Assembly: GCA_002279825.1 (NCBI GenBank)
Contig: NCCV01000002.1
Location: forward strand, 215,257-279,256
DNA from: Sphingomonadales bacterium 12-68-11
GTDB taxonomy: Bacteria; Pseudomonadota; Alphaproteobacteria; Sphingomonadales; Sphingomonadaceae
DNA length: 64,000 bases
Direction of reading: 5' to 3'
Both the position numbers and the translations under genes were made by a program. The notes under the pieces were generated by a model. That model made no database searches and was not told the DNA's origin. It saw nothing but the letters and a program-made list of their open reading frames with translations. Of the stretch, positions 55,416 to 64,000 are shown one piece after another (the first letter of the stretch is position 1; every line of letters begins with the position of its first letter).

Positions 55416-57020
55416 TCAGAGAGCGCGTTCGAGCGCCTCGGCGATCAGGCGGCGGGTGTTGGCGACGCCGTAGAGCGCGACGAAGCTGCCCATGCGCGGT
55501 CCCTGGTGCGAGCCGAGCAGGGTTTCGTAGAGCGCCTTGAACCAGTCGCGCAGGCTCTCGAAGCCGAACGCCTCGCGCTTGCCGATCTCGTAGATCGCGG
55601 TCTGCAGGTCTTCGGCCGAAGCCTCCTCGCCGCTACTCGCAAGCACGGCGTCGAGCGCGCGCAGCGCGGCGGCCTCGGCCGAGGTCGGCGCGCGGCGGTG
55701 CAGCGTCGGGGCGACGAAATCACGGTTGTAGGTGATCGCGCGGTCGATCAGCGCCGCCAGATCGGTGTGCTGCGCGGGGTCGAGATCGGGGCTGTAGTTG
55801 CCGAGGTAGGACCACACCTGTTCCGCCGTCGCATCGGCGCCGAGCACTCCGACCAGGTTGAGCAACAAGCCGTAAGTCACCGGCAAGCTGTCGCCGTCCC
55901 CGCCCTGGTAGCCGTTGGCGCGCAGCAAGTGCCAGGCCGGGTTGCCGAGCTGCTGCTCGAGCGGCTGCTCGGGGATCTTGGCGCGAAACTGCCAGTATTC
56001 GTCGACCGCGCGCGGGACGATCCCGGCATGGAGCTGCTTGGCGCTCTTCGGTTCGCGGAACACGTAGAACCCGAGGCTCTCCTCGGTGCCGTAACGCATC
56101 CACTCCTCGAAGGTGAAGCCGTTGCCCTTGGACTTGGAGATCTTCTCGCCATTGGCGTCGAGGAACAGCTCGTAGATCATGACTTCGGGCATGCGCCCGC
56201 CGAGCGCGCGGACGATGCGGCCCGACTGGGTGACGCTGTCGGTCAGATCCTTGCCGCTCATCTCGTAATCGACCCCGAGCGCGTACCAGCGCATCGCCCA
56301 GTCGACCTTCCACTGCAGCTTGGCCTGGCCGCCGAACACCGACTGCTCTACCGTCTCGCCCTCGTCCTCGAAGCGGACGATCCCGTTCTTGGCATCGACC
56401 ACCGTTACCGGCACCTGCAGCACGATCCCGCTCTTGGCGCTGATCGGCAGGACCGGGGAATAGGTCTTCTGCCGCTCGGCGCGCAGCGTCGGCAGCATGA
56501 TGTCCATGATCGCGCCGAACTTCTCGAGCACACGCGCCAGCGCGCCGTCGAAGGCGCCTGAGTTGTAGCGGTCGCTCGCCGCCACGAACTCGTAGTCAAA
56601 CCCGAACCGGTCGAGGAAATCGCGCAGCATCGCATTGTTGTGATGAGCGAAGCTCTCGTAGCCGGCGGCAAAAGGATCGGGGATGCGGCTCAAGGGCTTG
56701 CCGAGATTGGCCAGGAGCAGTTCCTGATTGGGCAGGTTCTCGGGCACCTTTCGCAGCCCGTCCATGTCGTCGCTGAACGCGACCAGCCGGGTCGGCGCGC
56801 CGCCGGAGACGATCTCGTAAGCGCGGCGGACCAGCGTGGTGCGCAGCACCTCCTGAAAGGTGCCGATATGCGGCAGCCCGCTCGGCCCGTAGCCGGTCTC
56901 GAACAGCACGGGAGCGCCGCCAGGCTTCCCATCCGGATAGCGCTTGACGAGCTTCATCGCCTCCTGGAATGGCCAGGCCTTGGACACGCGGGCGGCTTCG
57001 ATCAATGCGGGGTCGAACAT
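55416..57020 (-). CDS. lysS: Class I lysyl-tRNA synthetase
   Basis: The 534-residue enzyme is a class I LysRS (archaeal type), not the class II enzyme of E. coli. The HIGH-type motif is GPSGLPHIGTFQE and the KMSKS-type motif is EKISKSKGNG. MFDPALIEAARVSKAWPFQE starts the family; an upstream in-frame ATG adds 14 residues. The gene is followed by a hairpin repeat. Confidence 0.96.
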   Translation of the reverse strand: MFDPALIEAARVSKAWPFQEAMKLVKRYPDGKPGGAPVLFETGYGPSGLPHIGTFQEVLRTTLVRRAYEIVSGGAPTRLVAFSDDMDGLRKVPENLPNQELLLANLGKPLSRIPDPFAAGYESFAHHNNAMLRDFLDRFGFDYEFVAASDRYNSGAFDGALARVLEKFGAIMDIMLPTLRAERQKTYSPVLPISAKSGIVLQVPVTVVDAKNGIVRFEDEGETVEQSVFGGQAKLQWKVDWAMRWYALGVDYEMSGKDLTDSVTQSGRIVRALGGRMPEVMIYELFLDANGEKISKSKGNGFTFEEWMRYGTEESLGFYVFREPKSAKQLHAGIVPRAVDEYWQFRAKIPEQPLEQQLGNPAWHLLRANGYQGGDGDSLPVTYGLLLNLVGVLGADATAEQVWSYLGNYSPDLDPAQHTDLAALIDRAITYNRDFVAPTLHRRAPTSAEAAALRALDAVLASSGEEASAEDLQTAIYEIGKREAFGFESLRDWFKALYETLLGSHQGPRMGSFVALYGVANTRRLIAEALERAL

Positions 57021-57079
57021 CGTCGGCGCTGTTGCGGAAGCAGGCTGCGCGTGCAAGCGCATCCTGCTCCCGTGCGGGG

Positions 57080-57739
57080 TCAAGTGCCCTGCAAGCGCCG
57101 CGCGAACAGGCGCTTCACGAGGCGGTCCTCGAGAACACGTCCGACCAGATAGAGCGCGGCGAAGATCCCCGCGAAAACATAGGCAGGCGTGGGCGACGGA
57201 CCTTCGTCCTCCTCCTCGTCCTCGCCTTTGGCCTTCGCCTCGGCCTCTTCCTTCTTCTTTTCGGCCTCGGTCTTGGGCTTCTCGGGCTCGGGCGCGCCGA
57301 GGAACTGGTCGATCGGGTGCAGCTTGCGCTCCGCAGCCCGCTTTTCCTCTTCGGCTTCCTTCTTCTTCGCCTCGGCCTTCTCCTCGGCGGTCGGCTTGTC
57401 GATCACGCCAACCGCCACCGCGAGTTGCCCGAAGCTCAGGAACAGGAACGGGGCTAGAAAGCAGAACAGCAATATCTTGCTGGTCAGGTCGTAGCGCAGC
57501 ACGCCCCCGGAGGGGGCCTGCTCGATGCGCAGCTCGCCGCCGTCGAAGATCGACATCTTGTCCTGCGGCGCCTGGTTGCTCTTCTCGAACGTCAGAGTGT
57601 CGCTGTTGCGCACGTGGTGCGTGTCTCGCTCGCGGAACAAGGGCTCGAGACGCTCGAATGCCTGCTCGCTCGATTGCCCGGCGGCAAGCGGCACGCTGCC
57701 CCGGATATGCCAGATCCAATCGATGAAGCGCAGGTTCAC
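57080..57739 (-). CDS. Membrane protein with charged coiled coil, function unknown
   Basis: GTG 57739 is preceded by AGGAG at five bases and gives 219 residues. A soluble N-terminus (NLRFIDWIWHIRG...) is followed by a helix (ILLFCFLAPFLFLSFGQLAVAVGV), a long Lys/Glu/Ala coiled coil, and a second helix (AYVFAGIFAALYLVGRVLED). It lies 59 bp upstream of lysS on the same strand. No family is recognised. Confidence 0.72.
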   Translation of the reverse strand: MNLRFIDWIWHIRGSVPLAAGQSSEQAFERLEPLFRERDTHHVRNSDTLTFEKSNQAPQDKMSIFDGGELRIEQAPSGGVLRYDLTSKILLFCFLAPFLFLSFGQLAVAVGVIDKPTAEEKAEAKKKEAEEEKRAAERKLHPIDQFLGAPEPEKPKTEAEKKKEEAEAKAKGEDEEEDEGPSPTPAYVFAGIFAALYLVGRVLEDRLVKRLFARRLQGT

Positions 57740-57872
57740 GGGGTCTCCTGGGGAGCGAGGGCGCGCCGGCGCCGTCTCGCGCGGCAGGCTCCAGTCAGCG
57801 CCGCTCACGTGCGAGCGCTCCGGATTTCGGCAATAACGTGGAAGGGTTCGAGCGAGCGGCGGCGGCGCCCCC

Positions 57873-58883
57873 TCACTCGGCCGGCTCAGCTGTTGGTCCG
57901 TCCATCAGGCCCTTGCCGTAGCGGTCCCGCCCGAAGCGCTCCTTGAAGGTCTTCCAGCCTTCGGTGAACGGATAGACCAGGGTCTCGCGGATCGTCATGC
58001 GGCGCCCGCCTTCCATGCCGAGCAGTTCGGCCTCGCCGTCCACGCAGGTCCCGAACATCCGGTCGATGATGATCCAGGTGCCCGAGTAATTGCTGCGGCT
58101 GCCTTGGAAATCGCGCGAATGGTGCACGCTGTGGTGCTCGGTGGTGTTGAACAGGAAACGCCACCAGCGCGGGCTGTTGAAGCGCACGTTGATGTGCTGG
58201 TAGCTGCCGACTGCCAGCCCGAGCGCTCCGGCGAGCAGCGCGGCGCGCGGCAGGAAGTCGAAGAACCCGCCGATCCCCAGGCCGATCAGGAACAGCTCGA
58301 CCGGATTGCCGACCGCGCCCTTGTTGATGTTGAGCTGGGTAATGTAGTGGTGCGGCGCGTGGGTCAGCCACAGCGGGTGCCAGTTGTGCATGCCGCGGTG
58401 CATCCAGTACTGCCCGAAATCGAAGATGAACGAGATCAGGAAAGCCTGGAAGAGCAGCGGAAGCCCGGTGAACCAGGCGAACTTGTCCCAGTCGAACGAG
58501 TTCTGCACCGCTTCGACCATCACGCCGTCGCCGATATAGCCATCGACCAACCGCAGGATCGTGTAGCCGAGCCCGACGAAGAACAGGTCGGTGACCAATT
58601 CCTTCCAGGTCAGTTTCCAACTGTCGTAGCGCGGGTTGACCCATTCGAGCGCCAGCAGGAACAAGCGGAAGCCGACCCCGAGCATGATCGCGGTCGAGGC
58701 CTTGGCGATCGAGTCCGGGGCATAGTACCAGAATGCAATCAGGGCGAAGAGTACCGTGGGCTGGAACCACGTGAAGAACGCCTGCTTGACCGGCCCGCCT
58801 TGGACGCGGCCGATGTTCTCCCAGCCGACAGTGACCGGCGAGTCCGCCCCGATGATCCTGTTGCCAACGCGAACCCCGTCCAT
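57873..58883 (-). CDS. Sterol desaturase / fatty-acid hydroxylase family membrane protein
   Basis: The 336-residue membrane protein has the eight-histidine di-iron pattern: YWMHRGMHNWHPLW, THAPHHYITQLN and EHHSVHHSRDFQG. WIIIDRMFGT is the usual late motif. Such enzymes hydroxylate or desaturate lipids or carotenoids. A pair of direct repeats in its promoter region (58919-58949) suggests specific regulation. Confidence 0.9.
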   Translation of the reverse strand: MDGVRVGNRIIGADSPVTVGWENIGRVQGGPVKQAFFTWFQPTVLFALIAFWYYAPDSIAKASTAIMLGVGFRLFLLALEWVNPRYDSWKLTWKELVTDLFFVGLGYTILRLVDGYIGDGVMVEAVQNSFDWDKFAWFTGLPLLFQAFLISFIFDFGQYWMHRGMHNWHPLWLTHAPHHYITQLNINKGAVGNPVELFLIGLGIGGFFDFLPRAALLAGALGLAVGSYQHINVRFNSPRWWRFLFNTTEHHSVHHSRDFQGSRSNYSGTWIIIDRMFGTCVDGEAELLGMEGGRRMTIRETLVYPFTEGWKTFKERFGRDRYGKGLMDGPTAEPAE

Positions 58884-59370
58884 AACGCCCGTCCTTGCGG
58901 TTATGTGTTGCTCATTCCGGTAATACGATTCGAAGGTATGGTAATACGAAATCGGTGCGTGCGTCTATATCGTATCGCAGACCTTGCCGGCGAGCGGGCA
59001 CAAAGCACGCTCTCGGCGACATAACCGATACGTAACTCGGCGTAGGAGCGGGCTTTGAGGCGGCCGGCCGCACCCCCTCGTTCGTTCGCGGGCGACAGGC
59101 GCCGAGGCGGCGGCGCCAGTGCCCGCCGCAACGGTTCGCCGCTCGTCTTGCCCGGGTTACCCGCAATTAGCCTGAGTGCCGGAACATTTCGCTTGTCGGC
59201 AAGCTTGCGCTCAACAATCCGTAAATCCGGCGCGTCAGAGTTCAACTTGCAGGCCCAAACCGATCCAGCGAGATGACCCACCTTCCATCACCCAGCCAGG
59301 CCGCGGTGGCCTCGGAAATCCCGGAAGCGAACGCGCAGGCGGGCTGTTTTACTTTCGAAGGAGCAACGCA
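58884..59370. other. 487-bp divergent intergenic region
   Basis: No convincing gene is seen. It is AT-richer near 58900-58990, where two copies of GGTAATACGA lie 21 bp apart (58919 and 58940) close to the sterol-desaturase start, and a TATATCGTATCG stretch follows. A ribosome site AAGGAG precedes the OmpA gene at the right end. Confidence 0.6.
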
Positions 59371-60273
59371 ATGAGAATTCTATCCAACCGATCGGCGCTT
59401 CCTCTGGCCATCGCCATGCTGGCCATGCCGGCGTGGAGCAGCCTGTCCGCGCAATCCGTTCCGGCGGCGAGCGACGAACAGATCACCGTGGTCGGCCAGG
59501 CGCCGACGGATTTGACCGGCCTGACCGAAGGACCCGAGATCGAGGGCTTCATCTCGGCGCGGCGCGGCGAAGAGCTGAAGGTCACCGGCGCTGCCGGGAC
59601 CACCTCGGTTCTGGTCTCGAGCGCCACCAACATCCGCTCGAGCGGCGGCTTCCTCGGCCTGAGCCGCGCCTCGCTCGGCGCTGACGCGCTGCTCAACGGT
59701 CTGCCGGTGACGGTCGAGACGGTGCAGTGGAACGGCGGCCTGGTGGCCACGCGCATTCGCCTGCGCAACGCCGATCTCACCACCGCGAACATGATCCGCA
59801 ACGGCACCGATCAGCGCTTCGGCGAGAACGAAGTGGCGATTGCCGACAATGCCGCCGCGACCGAGGCGCTGCGCGGCCGGGTTGCCGATATCGACCAGTA
59901 CAACATCAAAGGCACTACCAACGTCTACTTCGACACCGGCAAGTGGAATCTGACGCCGGCCGCCGAGGCCGAACTGTGCGCCGCCGCCGCCCAGGCCAAC
60001 GCGACCAACAACGCCCTGCTGCTGGTGGTCGGTTACACCGACGCCCAGGGTGACGAGGACTTTAACCAGGTCCTAAGCGAGCGCCGCGCGTCGCGGGTCG
60101 TCAACTACCTGCAGCAGAAGTGCGGCTGGGCTCCCTACCGCATGCTGACCCCGACCGGCATGGCGGAATCGGACCCGCTGGCCGACAACAGCACGCCGCA
60201 GGGCATGGCGCAGAATCGCCGCGTCGCTGTCAACATCATGGTCAGCAAGGCAGTCGATGGAATCGGCGGGTGA
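59371..60273 (+). CDS. OmpA family outer-membrane/peptidoglycan-binding protein
   Basis: The 300-residue protein has a signal peptide (AMPAWSSLSAQS), an N-terminal beta region of unknown type (ITVVGQAPTDLTGLTEG, VLVSSATNIRSSGG), and an OmpA domain: TNVYFDTGKWNLTPAAEAEL, VVGYTDAQGDEDFNQVLSERRA, RVVNYL and AQNRRVAVNI. It should bind peptidoglycan non-covalently. AAGGAG lies 8 bp before the ATG. A hairpin terminator follows. Confidence 0.9.
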   Translation: MRILSNRSALPLAIAMLAMPAWSSLSAQSVPAASDEQITVVGQAPTDLTGLTEGPEIEGFISARRGEELKVTGAAGTTSVLVSSATNIRSSGGFLGLSRASLGADALLNGLPVTVETVQWNGGLVATRIRLRNADLTTANMIRNGTDQRFGENEVAIADNAAATEALRGRVADIDQYNIKGTTNVYFDTGKWNLTPAAEAELCAAAAQANATNNALLLVVGYTDAQGDEDFNQVLSERRASRVVNYLQQKCGWAPYRMLTPTGMAESDPLADNSTPQGMAQNRRVAVNIMVSKAVDGIGG

Positions 60274-60297
60274 TCGGTTGATCGACGGGTGAATATG

Positions 60298-60325
60298 CGG
60301 GGTGGGCTTAGGCCCGCCCCGTTTT
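60298..60325 (+). terminator. Rho-independent terminator after the OmpA gene
   Basis: CGGGGTGGGC (60298-60307) pairs with GCCCGCCCCG (60312-60321) with one G-T pair and a 4-nt loop, followed by TTTT. It isolates ompA from the catabolic operon. Confidence 0.82.
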
Positions 60326-60429
60326 CGTTCAGGGGCAGGCGCTATCAGACCCCTCGCCTCCCCGATTCCCCGCTTGCGCTCGCGCCCCGCTGTGGCAGGT
60401 TGGCGCAAACATAAGTGGGGGAGAGAAGG

Positions 60430-62157
60430 ATGGCTCTTGAAGCCTATCCAAGCGTGCCGCTGTTCCGGTATCCATATACCGACCTGACTGAGGCGCAGAT
60501 TCAGGCCAAGCTGGCCCCGGCGGCCGCGAACGGCCCGAGCAGCAAGGCGCGGCTCGAAACCGATCTGACCGGCACCAACCTGCGGATCGTGACCGATGGC
60601 GCCGGCACGCTGCTGTGGCAGTTCGGCGAGGGCAATCGCGTCACCTTCAACGGCCAGCAGAGCGCCTATGGCGCGCTGACGCTCGATCACGTCACGCTGA
60701 TCGTCCACGTGGTCCCCAACAGCACCAAGGCCTGGGCGATCGCCTGGGACCGGCACACCAATCTCGCCACGGTGTTCGAGCTGTGGTTCGGCGGCGGCCC
60801 GGCCCCCAAGGCGCGCGAGATCAACCGGGCGGTGTGGCACGGCTATGTTGCAAGCGGCGCGAGCGAGCCCCCCAAGGAGCGCCACGCGCCGACGCTGCGG
60901 ATGGAAGGCCGCGGCTATGCCTGGACCGAGGACACCGGCAACCGCACGCTCGAGTACTGCTGCTCCTACACCTACACCCACTGGGTCGAGCTCGACCGGC
61001 TCAAGGACAATCGCGGCTATTCGGCGCCGGCCGACTACATCCAGTTGACCGAGGATCTCTACCTGTTCGCGCGGGTCGAGGCCGAGTTTTCCGGCCTGCT
61101 GCAGCTCTATGTGCTCGATTCCAACCGACTCCAGTCAGCCGGGGTCAGGCTCGGCTTCAACGGGGCCGACGAGCTGGAATACTACATGTTCCGCGGCACC
61201 GGGGAGTGGCTCGGCCAGAACGCACGTTTCCAGAAACTGGGTGACTTCACCGCCGCGCCGATCCCCATCGAGAATCCCAAGAAGGGCGAGCGGCGCATTT
61301 ATCGGCCGCTCGCGACGATGGACAAGCTGACCCCGGCGCAGGTCAACGAAGTGGTGGCCAAGGATACGCACGTGTTCGACCGGCCGAGCGCAATGGCCGG
61401 CAACGGTACCCCGCCCAGCGACAAGCTGGCCGGGAAACGCTTCGCGGTTCACTACGACGGCGGTCCGCGGATGGAATACCAGTTCCTCGCCGGCGACCGG
61501 CTGCAATGGCGCAAGGACGGCGCCGGGCAGTTCAAGGAAGCGCGCTACAACGCCTGGGAGGTCATGCCCGGCGCGTTCATCTTCGGGCACCTGCTGCAGG
61601 GCGAGGTGAACCACGACAGCCATATCGTGGTGATCGACCTCGAGAGCGGCATGGCGACCAACTATCACGGCTTCCTCAACACCCCCTACTTCGCCAACGA
61701 GGCGGGGGCGGAGACCCTATTCGGCAGGATCGTGGGCGAAGGCATTCCCGACCCCGGGACGCGGCGACATGAGCGCACACGCGAACTGCTCGGCCGGGCG
61801 TTCACCTGGGAATATTCGCCCGGTCTGAACTCGCAGCACCTCTATTCGACGCCGAACACCACCTCGTGGATTATCCCGAACGCGCAGACCGGCCATTTCG
61901 GAACGCAGTGGAGCGGCACGGGTGACTTCGTGAAGATCCGCGACCAGCTCTATTTCGCGCGCTGGTGCGAGGAGGCGTGCAACGGCACGCTCGGCACGCT
62001 GCTGCTCAACATGCGCACGATGCACGATGCCGGCATCGGCTATCACTGCGGGCGCAATGGGCTGAGCATGAGCCCGGTCGGCGCCCCGGCACGGCATGTC
62101 GGCAAGTTCGAGGTCGACGAATTCTTCGGACCCGAGGCGTGGAGGACCAAGCCATGA
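60430..62157 (+). CDS. Three-part MoaF-like calycin protein
   Basis: The 575-residue protein has no signal peptide. Three calycin-like units can be seen: LTGTNLRIVTDGAGTLLWQF near 46-65, LAGKRFAVHYDGGPRMEYQF near 336-355, and LLGRAFTWEYSPGLNSQHLY near 449-468. Each has the MoaF order of a strand, a Gly turn and a W/F strand. MoaF sits in monoamine-regulated operons of enterics and its function is unknown. It overlaps the NTF2-like gene by 4 bp. ATG 60430 has GGAG about seven bases upstream. Confidence 0.72.
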   Translation: MALEAYPSVPLFRYPYTDLTEAQIQAKLAPAAANGPSSKARLETDLTGTNLRIVTDGAGTLLWQFGEGNRVTFNGQQSAYGALTLDHVTLIVHVVPNSTKAWAIAWDRHTNLATVFELWFGGGPAPKAREINRAVWHGYVASGASEPPKERHAPTLRMEGRGYAWTEDTGNRTLEYCCSYTYTHWVELDRLKDNRGYSAPADYIQLTEDLYLFARVEAEFSGLLQLYVLDSNRLQSAGVRLGFNGADELEYYMFRGTGEWLGQNARFQKLGDFTAAPIPIENPKKGERRIYRPLATMDKLTPAQVNEVVAKDTHVFDRPSAMAGNGTPPSDKLAGKRFAVHYDGGPRMEYQFLAGDRLQWRKDGAGQFKEARYNAWEVMPGAFIFGHLLQGEVNHDSHIVVIDLESGMATNYHGFLNTPYFANEAGAETLFGRIVGEGIPDPGTRRHERTRELLGRAFTWEYSPGLNSQHLYSTPNTTSWIIPNAQTGHFGTQWSGTGDFVKIRDQLYFARWCEEACNGTLGTLLLNMRTMHDAGIGYHCGRNGLSMSPVGAPARHVGKFEVDEFFGPEAWRTKP

Positions 62158-62657
62158 GCGCGAACACGATGCCGACCGACCGGCGCTCGTTCCTCAAGCA
62201 CGGCGCGATGGTCGCGGCGCCGATCGCCGCAGTGGCCGTGCCTTCGGCCGCGCTGGCCGCTGACGACGGCTCGCGCGCGAAGCTGGCGCGGCTCCAGGAC
62301 GAGCGCGCAATCGAGGCGTTGCACCGCAGCTTCCTGCGCCAGATCAACGGCGCAGGCGACTGCGCGGCGCTGGTCACATCATCAGACGCGGTCGCGTTCG
62401 AACCGGGGCTGCGGGCGATCGCCGAGGACCATGCCCACGACACGCAGATCGTGCTGGCAGACGACGGGCGCAGCGCGAGCGGGCGCTGCGCCTGCACGGT
62501 CGAACTGGCGACCGAGTTTACCGGCGACACCACGATCGAACGCATGGCACGTTTCGAGGGCCAGGGCAGCCATCGCCACGAAGAGCCCCGCGTGCTGGCC
62601 ACGGAGTTCGTCAAGGCGGCCGACGGGTGGCGGATTTCGAGCGCGCGGTTCGTTTGA
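62154..62657 (+). CDS. Tat-exported NTF2/SnoaL-like protein
   Basis: The 167-residue protein has a twin-arginine signal (TDRRSFLKHGAMVAAPIAAV) and overlaps the MoaF-like stop by ATGA. The mature part starts LARLQDERAIEALHRSFLRQ and ends FVKAADGWRISSARFV, the NTF2/SnoaL-like alpha-beta barrel pattern, with a SGRCACTVELATEF strand. It may be an enzyme or ligand-binding partner in the catabolic operon; function unknown. Confidence 0.82.
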   Translation: MSANTMPTDRRSFLKHGAMVAAPIAAVAVPSAALAADDGSRAKLARLQDERAIEALHRSFLRQINGAGDCAALVTSSDAVAFEPGLRAIAEDHAHDTQIVLADDGRSASGRCACTVELATEFTGDTTIERMARFEGQGSHRHEEPRVLATEFVKAADGWRISSARFV

Positions 62658-62672
62658 TGCGTTCTTCTTCTT

Positions 62673-62757
62673 CGTCATTGCGAGCGTAGCGAAGCAATCC
62701 AGAGCGTCCTGTACTGCCGCTCTGGATTGCTTCGTCGCTCGGCTCCTCGCAATGACG
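62673..62757. repeat. Dispersed hairpin repeat, family B (copy 2)
   Basis: CGTCATTGCGAG (62673-62684) and CTCGCAATGACG (62746-62757) bound an imperfect inverted repeat whose first 30 bases match copy 1 at 55329. It lies inside the likely operon, between the NTF2-like and tannase-family genes, so it would form a hairpin in their mRNA. Confidence 0.88.
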
Positions 62758-62794
62758 AGATCGTGAACTTGCCCGGTACGTTGGAGAGACCCGA

Positions 62795-64000
62795 ATGACC
62801 CCCACCAGACTAGCCGCTTCGGTCGCGCTGGCTGCGCTCGCCGCCGGTTGCACCGCGCAGCAGAGCGCCCCGAGCGCGGCAAGTTTCCCCGTACTCGCCG
62901 GCGCCGACAAATGTGCCGCCGTAACCGGCGCGATGGTCGGCGCGGCCCCGGCGAGCGGCAAGTGGGTCGCCGAGGCCAACGGCGTGCCGGGCTTCTGCGA
63001 GGTGACCGCCACGCTCAATCCCGTAAGCGGCTCGAACATCGGGGTGGTGTACCGCCTGCCCGGCGCCTGGAACGGCAAAGTGCTCGGCTTCGGCGGCGGC
63101 GGGTGGATCGGCAATATCGCGGTCGGCACTGCTGCCGAGGGTCTGCGCAAGGGCTATGCCACGCTGCAGACCGATGGCGGGCATCCGATCGGCAACGTGT
63201 GGGACAACTCCTGGGCGGCCAACCCCGAAGCGGCCAAGGACTTCAGCTACCGCGCGATCCACGAGATGACCGTAACCGGCAAGAAACTGGTCGCCGCCTA
63301 TTACGGCGCGCGGCACCAGAAGGCTTATTTTCAGGGCTGCTCGACCGGCGGGCGAATGGCGCTAATGGCCGCGCAGCGCTACCCGGCGGACTTCGACGCG
63401 ATGTCCGCCGGGGCACCGGTCTATACGCTGCAGGTGCAGACAAGCTCGGTGCTGCGTGCGAACACCTTCGCGCGTCCCGGCGCCGGCTTCACCGCCGCCG
63501 ACCTGCAATTGACGCAGACCTCTGCTCTCAATGCCTGCGATGCCAACGACGGGCTCAAGGACGGGCTGATCAACGATCCGCGCTCGTGCGGCTGGGACCC
63601 CGCCACCATCCAGTGCACAGGCGCGAAGAATGCGAGCTGCCTGAGCGGCCCGCAAGTCACCGCGCTCAAGGCCGCTTACGACGGCGTGCGCGCGCCCGAC
63701 GGCGAATGGGCCATGCTCCCGATGAGTCGCGGCGGCGAAGCCGGCTGGGCGGCGTTCGTCGGCACCGCCGGCACGGGCGACGCCACCAATGGCGGCGGGC
63801 TCGGCGGACTGCTGCCGCTGATGTTCGACGCGCCGCGCCCGACCCTGCCGAACTTCACCCTCGCCAATGTGCAGCAGGTGCGGCGGAGCCAATTTGCCCA
63901 GATGTACGAAGCCAAGGACCCGAACCTGCGCCCGTTTTTCGCGCGCGGCGGCAAGCTGATCCTGTGGCACGGCGAGAGCGACCCCGGGCCGAGCCCGGTC
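62795..64000 (+). CDS. Tannase/feruloyl esterase family lipoprotein (3' end cut by window edge)
   Basis: 402 residues are visible. A lipobox (ALAAGCTA) suggests membrane anchoring. The nucleophile is in FQGCSTGGRMALMAAQRYP, with ACDANDGLKDGLINDP matching the family's calcium-binding lid loop and LILWHGESDPGPSP near the catalytic Asp. The catalytic His lies beyond the edge. It should hydrolyse aromatic esters such as feruloyl, galloyl or mono-terephthalate-like esters. GGAGAG precedes the ATG. Confidence 0.92.
   Translation, partial: MTPTRLAASVALAALAAGCTAQQSAPSAASFPVLAGADKCAAVTGAMVGAAPASGKWVAEANGVPGFCEVTATLNPVSGSNIGVVYRLPGAWNGKVLGFGGGGWIGNIAVGTAAEGLRKGYATLQTDGGHPIGNVWDNSWAANPEAAKDFSYRAIHEMTVTGKKLVAAYYGARHQKAYFQGCSTGGRMALMAAQRYPADFDAMSAGAPVYTLQVQTSSVLRANTFARPGAGFTAADLQLTQTSALNACDANDGLKDGLINDPRSCGWDPATIQCTGAKNASCLSGPQVTALKAAYDGVRAPDGEWAMLPMSRGGEAGWAAFVGTAGTGDATNGGGLGGLLPLMFDAPRPTLPNFTLANVQQVRRSQFAQMYEAKDPNLRPFFARGGKLILWHGESDPGPSPV

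Noticed and set aside
55329..62757. CRISPR array
   Set aside because: The repeats here are two widely separated palindromic copies, not regularly spaced units with spacers.

Overview
The window is a chromosomal stretch of a GC-rich alphaproteobacterium, most likely of the order Sphingomonadales. The pointers are a class I lysyl-tRNA synthetase, an archaeal/eukaryotic-type ProRS, an orphan gene-transfer-agent holin, two DUF6152 proteins, a TonB receptor and a tannase-family esterase. The placement is inferred from gene content; there is no rRNA here. I saw no rRNA operon, insertion sequence, integrase-flanked island or CRISPR array. There are three tRNA genes.

Left part (1-12.9 kb), almost all on the minus strand: an exported M28 peptidase cut by the window edge, small membrane and secreted proteins, proS, the polyhydroxyalkanoate regulator phaR, alr overlapping an MFS symporter, a degenerate IscU-like protein coupled to cvpA, radA, dnaJ and dnaK. 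From 13.0 to 15.2 kb, plus-strand genes encode a PCu(A)C copper chaperone, an HExxH protein, a PH-domain membrane protein and a secreted acidic protein. Then grpE-hrcA (minus) face the plus-strand run rph, two small membrane-protein genes, rdgB. A CAP-domain protein (minus) precedes hemW-xerC-CPBP-like, whose genes overlap by 4 bp.

Middle (22-34 kb): dedA, then gshB, yraN and rsmI (minus), divergent from an LpoA-type lipoprotein and parE. Next come a DUF6456 protein, an XRE regulator translationally coupled to a GT4 glycosyltransferase, and yajC-secD-secF (minus). A tRNA-Pro(GGG) and a GT25-like glycosyltransferase follow.

The 34.8-38.6 kb stretch is the most unusual. It has an exported flavoprotein whose D-amino-acid-oxidase-like motifs are in circularly permuted order, an orphan GTA-type holin, and a compositionally different 506-residue protein of unknown function with a short ORF just upstream. 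After it come aroQ, accB-accC, an iron-permease-family protein, a secreted protein plus DUF6152 pair, an Lrp regulator, a histidine kinase with a degenerate ATPase domain, a NodB-like protein without its usual active-site residues, and two tRNAs.

Right part (46.4-64 kb): a TonB-dependent receptor, a DUF1800/DUF1501 pair, ettA, an RcnB-like protein, a prolyl-4-hydroxylase-like oxygenase, class I lysS, a membrane protein, a sterol-desaturase-family enzyme and an OmpA protein with a terminator. The window ends in a likely catabolic operon: a large MoaF-like protein, a Tat-exported NTF2-like protein and a tannase/feruloyl-esterase cut by the edge. Two families of hairpin repeats, two copies each, lie between genes. 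Many neighbouring genes overlap by 1-14 bp, so short operons with coupled translation are common.
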